Assembly (NCBI RefSeq): GCF_003597395.2
Contig: NC_133773.1
Coordinates: forward strand, 76,928,286 to 76,992,285
From: Chelonoidis abingdonii
Taxonomy: Eukaryota; Chordata; Testudines; Testudinidae
Reading direction: 5' to 3'
DNA length: 64,000 nucleotides
How positions within the stretch are numbered: position 1 is the stretch's first letter; each line of letters opens with the position of its first letter. The notes under the pieces are model-generated. The model did not search any database and was not told the DNA's origin. It was given only the letters and a program-made list of their open reading frames with translations. The translations under genes and the position numbers were made by a program. Positions 62,401 to 64,000 of the stretch are shown piece by piece.

Positions 62401-63165
62401 TAATGGTGTTTTTATATGTTTTAGTTTAATCTCTTTCTGAGCCCTAGATGCATGGTAACCTAGGTACCTGGCTTTACAGGTGGACGGATACAAGAATTAG
62501 ACCCACTAAAACTTCACTAAAACATTCCCAAAATAGTCTTTCTATAACACATATGGCATATAGTAAATTAATGGTGGTGTGGTGATGAACAAAGGTTTTA
62601 TCAACGTTCATTTAGGATTATGCAGATCATTTGTTAGTTTGCCACATATGAGTAATGCAACCACTTCTAACTGATGGCAGTAAAACCTCCATATGACACC
62701 ATCATATGTTCTTTATTTATGACATTTCTGCTATTTTTTCAGATGCTTCTTCAGTTTTATACAGATATCCTCTCCACACATGTGGTACGTGTGTGCTATG
62801 TATGTGTATAAGTATGTTGTGCTTTGTGGCTATATAACTAACACAGGTCTCATCTTGACACACTTAACTGCACTAATAGTTCTTACTCAAAAGACTATAG
62901 TATGTGTCTAACCTGATATACTCTGAAAATATTTGCCTTTGAATTGATTAATAAATTCATACCATATCCTTTGCAGGTTTCATTTTAATATCTCTTGCAC
63001 ATTATTGTAATCTGTTTCTTTTTTAAAAAATTATTTCAGCCTCCAGGAGGCAGTAAAAATTTATGGGACCTCGTTGCTGTAATAAAAGGACAGGATGATA
63101 GCTTGCTTCCACAAAACTACTGCAAAGGAATTATGCATATGAAACATCTGGTTAGATTTAGAATG
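20369..63165 (+). CDS. WDR17: WDR17, WD repeat-containing protein 17, 5' 16 coding exons (partial)
   Basis: Joining 20369-20434, 33187-33315, 34956-35139, 37526-37756, 44535-44786, 45377-45499, 47212-47399, 50317-50485, 52414-52505, 53771-53853, 55066-55152, 58294-58458, 60908-61110, 61262-61411, 61505-61635 and 63040-63165 gives 793 codons with no internal stop. All fifteen introns are GT-AG and phases agree at every junction. The product is very close to vertebrate WDR17 as I know it. WD40 blades fill residues 60 to about 690, many ending in I-W-N-V, V-W-D-I, I-W-D-Y, V-W-D-T or L-W-S-L, enough for two seven-bladed propellers. Residues 709-793 begin the linker to the C-terminal helical-repeat part, whose exons lie beyond the window. 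The protein's biochemical role is poorly known. The architecture resembles IFT-type trafficking proteins; human expression is highest in retina and testis. Open reading frames do not extend across the introns, as expected. Confidence 0.95.
20435..25370. other. WDR17 intron after coding exon 1, first part
   Basis: Mostly AT-rich. A stretch from about 21545 (agggttctcaaatactttca) resembles the end of a hAT-type MITE, but I find no matching right end. The open frame at 24487-24849 (120 codons) has no recognised domain and lacks a promoter or homology I can name. Confidence 0.4.
25371..25676 (+). mobile_element. CR1 LINE 3' end
   Basis: The sequence has the classic order of CR1 3' ends: caagggcagtttagattgga, then agcactggaataaattgc, then ggactggactagatgatg, and the terminal tcctatgatgctatgat. 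It encodes a short remnant of the ORF2 C-terminus and is 5'-truncated, as most CR1 copies are. Confidence 0.85.
26565..26640. repeat. CR1-associated repeat fragment
   Basis: The text aagaacataagaatggccat, followed by actgggtcagaccaaaggtc and catccagcccagtatcctgt, is a well-preserved copy of a repeat that is very common in turtle and crocodilian genomes. Confidence 0.65.
27305..27515. repeat. palindrome of two PLE 3' tails
   Basis: The left half (from agtacttgtggcaccttaga) and right half (to taaggtgccacaagtact) are reverse complements with few mismatches over about 58 bases per arm. They centre near 27395, where cttcggatgcatatgctgta separates them. The right half continues with the PLE terminal ggtacagactaacacgactg. 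It contains the usual gagctttcgtgagcta motif. Confidence 0.75.
28368..28388. repeat. ATCT/ATCC tetranucleotide microsatellite
   Basis: Five tetranucleotide units of the type atct/atcc directly precede the hairpin at 28389. Confidence 0.6.
28389..28533. repeat. 145-bp near-perfect hairpin
   Basis: Arms at 28389-28443 and 28479-28533 are reverse complements at 50 of 55 positions, around a 35-base loop with a GTGTGTGT tract. As + strand RNA, two of the five mismatches become G-U pairs, so 52 of 55 positions would pair. It lies in the WDR17 intron and would be transcribed in sense. No terminal repeats of a recognised transposon family are visible. It may be a MITE or a hairpin precursor. Confidence 0.7.
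28534..31660. other. intron sequence, no recognised feature
   Basis: AT-rich intron. The minus-strand open frame at 30228-30602 (124 codons) shows no recognised domain. Confidence 0.4.
30984..31026. repeat. TATATC/TATC-type microsatellite
   Basis: A run of tatatc and tatc units gives an AT-rich simple repeat of about 43 bases. Confidence 0.6.
31661..31752 (-). repeat. PLE 3' tail fragment
   Basis: The text gggtgggtgaaatactgtct, followed by tttattggactaacttctga and gagctcttcttcagaca, is a diverged copy of the PLE tail seen at 2270, 5811 and 45870. Confidence 0.6.
31753..33186. other. intron sequence, no recognised feature
   Basis: Ordinary AT-rich intron leading to the pyrimidine-rich acceptor of coding exon 2. 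Confidence 0.4.
33187..33315 (+). CDS. WDR17: WDR17 coding exon 2 (residues 23-65)
   Basis: The acceptor is TTTTATAG|GC and the donor is CAG|GTAAGA. It reads A-K and then MSQVKQVGLLAAGCQPWNKD, ending in AIYIYQ. The internal ATG at 33193 is the start of a shorter isoform known in mammals. Residues from about 30 start the first propeller. No promoter is obvious upstream. Confidence 0.97.
34956..35139 (+). CDS. WDR17: WDR17 coding exon 3 (residues 66-126)
   Basis: Acceptor TTTTTTTAG, donor AAAG|GTATCG, ending in phase 1. It starts LDHRYNEFKLRAIMSEHKKT and contains a full WD blade (ITAISWCPHN to NLVIIWNV). Confidence 0.97.
35585..35755. mobile_element. short MITE with CAGGGCTGCCCAGA ends
   Basis: The left end cagggctgcccaga and the right end, inverted, cagggtcgcccaga match at 12 of 14 positions. 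The flanking 8-mers match at only 5 of 8, so the target duplication is uncertain. The core is GC-rich at the ends with a T-tract in the middle, and is non-coding. Confidence 0.65.
36785..37040. mobile_element. MITE, turtle-type, inverted ends
   Basis: The order gtgtacactgcc, then ctcccctgagcgacataagt, then gggagagctctcccctgtca, then cttctagtgtagactagccc is that of a common reptile MITE with inverted ends related to gtctacact. It contains a short internal palindrome (gggagagctctccc). It is non-coding. Confidence 0.6.
37526..37756 (+). CDS. WDR17: WDR17 coding exon 4 (residues 127-203)
   Basis: Acceptor TGTTTCAG|GG, donor CCAG|GTGAAA, phase 1 at both ends. It reads VPASLSWCWNAGDAVAFVSH and then RGPLYIWTISGPDSGVAV, followed by a blade ending GHTDGSLSIFQP. 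These are two WD blades of the first propeller. Confidence 0.97.
37757..38895. other. WDR17 intron, no recognised feature
   Basis: AT-rich with short chance open frames only. Confidence 0.4.
38896..39432 (+). mobile_element. CR1-type LINE 3' fragment
   Basis: The text gttaggaaggaattttcagc, then agaccctggtgggggagttt and the terminal tacagtggtcccttctggcc are hallmarks of a turtle CR1 subfamily 3' end. The adjacent 5' part matches its preceding untranslated region. It is 5'-truncated and non-coding. Confidence 0.7.
40260..40650. repeat. GC-rich repeat, probably a non-autonomous DNA element
   Basis: GC-rich text such as attttcaaactgtgggacat, followed by gccccctcggggggagcaga, contrasts with the surrounding AT-rich intron and resembles hAT-type MITE interiors. 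Ends and target duplication are not resolved. Confidence 0.4.
40851..42810 (+). pseudogene. decayed hAT-family transposase (ZMYM1/TTF-finger type)
   Basis: Several + strand fragments look like hAT transposase: FKDALKTILKNAKYISDEIQ near 41430-41500, WFQKEVMHPAKG near 42255, and ELQRRFYEKNSKLYKILPAI near 42550-42610, in the longest remaining open frame (42433-42756). They occur in the order expected of a TTF/ZMYM1-like hAT transposase, but stops and frameshifts separate them. A MITE (41496-41682) interrupts the copy. A poly(A)-like run at about 43199-43208 follows 390 bases later, so a reverse-transcribed copy is possible. No terminal inverted repeats were found. It cannot encode a working protein. 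Confidence 0.55.
41496..41682. mobile_element. partial MITE inserted in the hAT remnant
   Basis: The right end (ctggagccagccctg) and the interior (ccgaattgccaccaaagact) match the family seen complete at 63405-63657. The left terminal repeat is missing or unrecognisable. A 20-base T-tract lies inside. Confidence 0.6.
43211..44534. other. WDR17 intron, no recognised feature
   Basis: AT-rich, no recognised element. It leads to the acceptor of coding exon 5. Confidence 0.4.
44535..44786 (+). CDS. WDR17: WDR17 coding exon 5 (residues 204-287)
   Basis: Acceptor TGCTTTTAAAG|GT, donor GGAG|GTAATC. It reads SKSQKHVLRPESLEGTDEED, then a blade from VTALEWDPLS to NGIRLVDSES, then the start of the next (VQCLAWVPSAPGMFITG). 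It is strongly conserved against mammalian WDR17. Confidence 0.97.
45377..45499 (+). CDS. WDR17: WDR17 coding exon 6 (residues 288-328)
   Basis: Acceptor AAAATCTCAG|AT, donor AAGT|GTAAGT. It begins DSQVGVLRIWNVSRTTPIDN and ends in LHVLNSPPKKK. It completes a WD blade and enters a variable loop. Confidence 0.97.
45860..46085. repeat. paired inverted PLE 3' tails
   Basis: A left tail (agataatatattttattgga, minus orientation) and a right tail (acagaagttggtctaataat, plus orientation) face each other, as at 5811-6030. The right copy ends in gggaccaacatggatacaac. Confidence 0.65.
46086..47211. other. WDR17 intron, no recognised feature
   Basis: No recognised repeat boundary. Short chance open frames only. 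Confidence 0.4.
47212..47399 (+). CDS. WDR17: WDR17 coding exon 7 (residues 329-391)
   Basis: Acceptor TTTTTATTAAG|CA, donor TTG|GTATGT. It reads SLSSHSPTKNHHTSSTSEAV, then PPPTLTPNQAFSLPPGHAVC, then a blade ending GLYDMGAKKWDFLRDL. The Ser/Thr/Pro-rich first part is a loop between blades; it looks one residue longer than in human. Confidence 0.95.
47400..49043. other. WDR17 intron, mostly unrecognised
   Basis: Around 48205-48470 the text (gggtgtgtttgcactgggaa and later tgtgtataccttagctcc) loosely resembles the GGGTATGTCTACAC MITE family, but the ends are too diverged to call. Nothing else is recognised. Confidence 0.35.
49044..49146. repeat. small palindromic MITE
   Basis: The left end agccaaattctgctcattta and the right end, inverted, aggccaaattctactccaa pair as terminal inverted repeats. 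The interior has inverted blocks (cacctgtgca and tgcacaggtg). About 103 bases, non-coding. Confidence 0.6.
49486..50114. mobile_element. hAT-type MITE, split by a SINE
   Basis: The right end gaggttgagaaccactg type matches, inverted, a diverged left end (gctctcaacc from 49491). The flanks at 49478-49485 (ATTTAAGG) and 50115-50122 (GTTTAAGG) match at 7 of 8, a hAT-length target duplication. The body matches a common reptile element (tgtacccctttcaggagtct). A Cry I SINE sits at 49755-49975, so the MITE is the older insertion. Without the SINE it is about 410 bp and non-coding. Confidence 0.75.
49755..49975 (+). mobile_element. Cry I / tortoise pol III SINE (tRNA-derived)
   Basis: It contains a tRNA-like A box TAGCTCAGTGG at 49788-49798 and a degenerate B box (gagttcagtct) at about 49831-49841. 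A body follows (aaattggtcctgctagtgaa, then ggctggactcaatgaccttt) ending in agattggtatatctccaatt and an (ATTT)n-like tail. This is the tRNA-lysine-related SINE known from cryptodire turtles. A second partial A-box-like stretch (gggctagctcagagg) just before it suggests a duplicated head. It is the best single taxonomic marker in the window. Confidence 0.8.
50317..50485 (+). CDS. WDR17: WDR17 coding exon 8 (residues 392-447)
   Basis: Acceptor CATTTTAG|GG, donor CCAG|GTAAGA. It reads GHVETIFDCKFKPDNPDLLA and then a blade ending GTIKVWDINTLTAVY, and starts the next one (VIYSLSWAP). The GH...WD pattern is canonical. Confidence 0.98.
51120..51215 (+). repeat. PLE 3' tail fragment
   Basis: The text cgttagtctctaagatgcca, then caaggactcctcgctggttt and the terminal acagactaacgtggctaccg are the PLE 3' end without its body, as also seen at the right arm of 27305-27515. 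Confidence 0.65.
51924..51940. repeat. GA dinucleotide microsatellite
   Basis: A run of eight GA units. Confidence 0.7.
52414..52505 (+). CDS. WDR17: WDR17 coding exon 9 (residues 448-478)
   Basis: Acceptor CTCCAAG|GG, donor GAG|GTGAGA. It reads GDLNCIAGATSRNGGFIWDV and ends in FSE. It completes the blade begun in the previous exon. The residues after FIWDV (PRGKMVTR) differ from mammals more than most of the protein does. Confidence 0.96.
52781..52803. repeat. ATTCT pentanucleotide microsatellite
   Basis: Four complete ATTCT units and a partial fifth. Confidence 0.7.
53040..53600. repeat. possible old LINE-like repeat, unclassified
   Basis: The phrase cagcaatctaatctggaggt, followed by gacaaagacatgaataactg, resembles a low-copy ancient reptile repeat. 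A related scrap occurs near 10360. I cannot assign it to a family. Confidence 0.3.
53771..53853 (+). CDS. WDR17: WDR17 coding exon 10 (residues 479-505)
   Basis: Acceptor TTTTTTGAAG|CA, donor CTG|GTGAGT, leaving phase 2. It reads HGKNGIFCIAWSHKDSKRIA and ends in CSGDGF. A 160-codon frame on the opposite strand (53619-54101) overlaps it and is a shadow. Confidence 0.97.
54262..54795 (+). mobile_element. CR1 3' end split by a MITE
   Basis: The left part (gaagctccttcactggaagt up to agattagatgacccttgtg at 54392) and the right part (gtggtcccttctaatcctat to gattctatg) together form an ordinary CR1 3' end. The insert lies exactly where they should join. Confidence 0.8.
54393..54754. mobile_element. 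362-bp MITE inserted in CR1
   Basis: The left end caggggtgaaagtaa and the right end, inverted, cagccggggtcaaagtaa are matching terminal repeats with a 2-3-base indel. A 5-base duplication TTGTG flanks it (54388-54392 and 54755-54759). Removing one copy restores the CR1 text. The core has the inverted GC-rich blocks gcaatttaaaagggcccagg and cgggccctttaaatccc. Confidence 0.75.
55066..55152 (+). CDS. WDR17: WDR17 coding exon 11 (residues 506-534)
   Basis: Acceptor TTGATTTCAG|TA, donor CAA|GTGAGT, phase 2 in and out. It reads CIIRTIDGKVLHKYKHPAAV and ends in FGCDWSQNN. It joins the sixth and seventh clear blades. Confidence 0.97.
55153..58293. other. WDR17 intron
   Basis: Apart from the small MITE at 56144-56271 no element is recognised. 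Open frames are short and overlap on both strands. Confidence 0.4.
56144..56271. mobile_element. small MITE, GGTATGTCTACAC-type ends
   Basis: The left end ggtatgtctacacagcagct and the right end, inverted, ggttatgtctatgcagcaac form inverted repeats. The interior also pairs (ggatgcttcccag with ctgggaagcaccc). It belongs to the same group of ends as 17022-17307. Confidence 0.7.
58294..58458 (+). CDS. WDR17: WDR17 coding exon 12 (residues 535-589)
   Basis: Acceptor TCATTTTGCAG|AG, donor GATGG|GTGTGT. It reads DMIATGCEDKNVRVYYLATS, then SDQPLKVFTGHTAKVFHVRW and SPLREGILCSGSDDG. GHT...W with a GSDDG turn is a canonical WD blade. The donor GTGTGT is weaker than the others. Confidence 0.97.
58459..60099. 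other. WDR17 intron, no recognised feature
   Basis: No named repeat. Open frames such as 58876-59166 and 59380-59742 carry no recognised domain. Confidence 0.4.
60100..60570. repeat. GC-rich repeat insertion
   Basis: A purine/G-rich, quasi-tandem stretch (ggctggg, ggccagg, ggggctgg motifs at 60230-60420) ends in ctccccacagtttggggatc at about 60538-60557. Inverted, that resembles the end of a hAT-type MITE. The left end was not found. A CR1 tail follows directly. Confidence 0.4.
60571..60665 (+). mobile_element. CR1 3' tail
   Basis: The text gaggccagactacattatca, followed by caataatcccttctggcttt and gtttaatctatga, is the last 90 bases of a CR1 3' end. Confidence 0.6.
60908..61110 (+). CDS. 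WDR17: WDR17 coding exon 13 (residues 590-657)
   Basis: Acceptor CTTATTTTCAG|CA, donor TATG|GTAATA. It reads TVRIWDYTQDACINVLSGHT, then APVRGLMWNTEIPYLLISGS and WDYTIRVWDTRDGT. Two canonical WD endings (RIWDY and RVWDT) frame a complete blade. Confidence 0.98.
61262..61411 (+). CDS. WDR17: WDR17 coding exon 14 (residues 658-707)
   Basis: Acceptor CTCTCCATTAG|GA, donor ACTG|GTAGGT. It reads LTCHPSRPFTMASCSRDSTV, then RLWSLTPLINPLQINILADR. It is the last clear WD blade of the visible part. The preceding intron is only 151 bases. Confidence 0.97.
61505..61635 (+). CDS. WDR17: WDR17 coding exon 15 (residues 708-751)
   Basis: Acceptor TTGTGTTGATTAG|AT, donor TCA|GTAAGT. It reads RAVEPGAPPLLCGKVSRDIK and then KLRWFSECLS. 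It is the linker after the propellers. The preceding intron is 93 bases. Confidence 0.96.
61801..62255. mobile_element. MITE with CTAGAGCTGGTTGAAAAT-type ends
   Basis: The left end ctagagctggttgaaaat and the right end, inverted, cttgagctgattaaaaaaat are diverged inverted repeats. Inside, aaattctgaatcagaatgtt and similar text is that of a common reptile element. A scrap of the same family may occur at about 26650-26890. No target duplication is clear. Confidence 0.55.
62256..63039. other. WDR17 intron, no recognised feature
   Basis: AT-rich intron leading to the acceptor of coding exon 16. Confidence 0.4.
63040..63165 (+). CDS. WDR17: WDR17 coding exon 16 (residues 752-793)
   Basis: Acceptor AAATTATTTCAG|CC, donor AGAATG|GTAAGT, phase 0 at both ends. 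It reads PPGGSKNLWDLVAVIKGQDD, then SLLPQNYCKGIMHMKHLVRF. This is the conserved start of the C-terminal half. The next exon is outside the window. Confidence 0.96.
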
Positions 63166-63404
63166 GTAAGTGAAGTATGCAGACTATGTGAAACTTGTTC
63201 ATCAGTAGTTATATTTCATAGTTATAAAAATATGAAAATCCACTGCTTTACAAAGCTGAACACTTACAATGAAAAGGAGTCACATTTTAGAAAAAAGGCA
63301 AGACATTTCTTCTTTTTGCAAAAGATCAGGTGTGAGGATAAAGCTCATGGACACAAGTGAAACATGGATTATTGACAGAGGCACTGGATCACATCTCTAG
63401 TATG

Positions 63405-63657
63405 CAGGGCCAGCTCCAGTTTTTTTGCCACCCCAAGCGGCAAAGAAAAAAAAAGATAAAGCCGTGATTGGTGGCGCTTCAGTGGCAGCTGTACTGCGCT
63501 GCTTCATTCTTCGGCGGCAATTTGGCTGCGGCTCCTTCCCTGAGAGAGGGACTGTGGGACCCGCAGCCGAATTGCCGCCGAAGACCTGCACGTGCACCCC
63601 TTTCCATTGGCCACCCCAAGCACCTGCTTCCTGTGTTGGTGCCTGGAGCTGGCCCTG
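63405..63657. mobile_element. complete MITE with CAGGGCCAGCTCCAG ends
   Basis: The left end cagggccagctccag and the right end ctggagctggccctg are perfect inverted repeats over 15 bases. The flanks CTAGTATG (63397-63404) and GTAGTCTG (63658-63665) agree at 6 of 8, suggesting a hAT-type target duplication. The GC-rich core contains internal inverted copies (ggcggcaatttggctgcgg and ccgcagccgaattgccgcc). It is non-coding despite several overlapping frames. Confidence 0.8.
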
Positions 63658-63665
63658 GTAGTCTG

Positions 63666-64000
63666 GCTCTTCTTTCCTTGTGGAGTCTCATGGGGCACTG
63701 CCCTCAGCATACCACTTCATGGCCCTGCAGATGTTTTGCATGCAGCACCCCTTTGTGTTCTTTCAATCAGTTACCCAGACTAGATTAATTCTAAACATAT
63801 ACCCCCTTCATGGGGTCTGATTTACTAAGTCTTTCTAGAAAGTGTAACTCACTCTTGATAGTCATCTCACTTCACACCACGCTCAGTCTGTATAAGAGTC
63901 GTGGTCAGCTCCCTGCCCCTGTTCAGGAGACCTCTTAGGCCCCCTTCCTGGAGCTGGGATAGGACCTCACATCATTGTTCTCTCAAAATAGGAGTCCCCA
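63666..64000. other. WDR17 intron, no recognised feature
   Basis: Continuation of the intron after coding exon 16. Nothing recognised before the window ends. Confidence 0.4.

Overview
The window is vertebrate nuclear DNA, most likely from a cryptodire (hidden-necked) turtle. The taxonomic call rests on the repeats: a tRNA-derived SINE of the Cry I / tortoise pol III type at 49755-49975, CR1 LINE tails, Penelope-like element (PLE) 3' ends, and many short inverted-repeat DNA transposons of the kinds that fill turtle genomes. This is from recognition, not a database search.

The only gene I can support is the 5' part of WDR17 (WD repeat domain 17) on the + strand. A CpG-rich promoter lies at the left edge (about 1-620). 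It carries two RFX X-box-like sites, two CCAAT boxes and a GC box. An intron of about 20 kb follows, then sixteen coding exons between 20369 and 63165. All fifteen introns between them are GT-AG and every junction keeps the frame. Together the exons give 793 codons, roughly 60% of a protein that is about 1,320 residues long in mammals; the remaining 3' exons are beyond the window. The first coding exon (20369-20434, 22 codons) is short, lies 12.7 kb upstream of the next and is easily missed. It joins in frame to the second exon, which has its own well-placed ATG. The encoded part is almost entirely WD40 blades, enough for two beta-propellers. The C-terminal helical-repeat part known in the family is not reached.

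The rest is intron filled with decayed mobile DNA. From left to right the main items are: a block of alternating inverted GC-rich units (1200-1630); three PLE fragments, two of them head to head (1633-3975); an L2-like reverse transcriptase remnant (about 7390-7990); an L1-like remnant (about 11040-12135); a 613-bp hAT-type MITE with a perfect 8-bp target duplication (15665-16277); a second block of alternating inverted units (18190-18600); a CR1 3' end (25371-25676); a PLE-tail palindrome (27312-27510); a near-perfect 145-bp hairpin (28389-28533); a broken hAT transposase copy (40851-42810); and several nested insertions, such as a SINE within a hAT MITE (49486-50114) and a MITE within a CR1 tail (54262-54795).

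I found no rRNA, tRNA gene, CRISPR array, operon or microbial system. Nothing here amounts to a new biological system. The most useful observations are the remote first coding exon, the RFX/NF-Y promoter layout of a gene with IFT-like architecture, the intronic hairpin, and the transposon structures whose boundaries and target duplications can be read directly.
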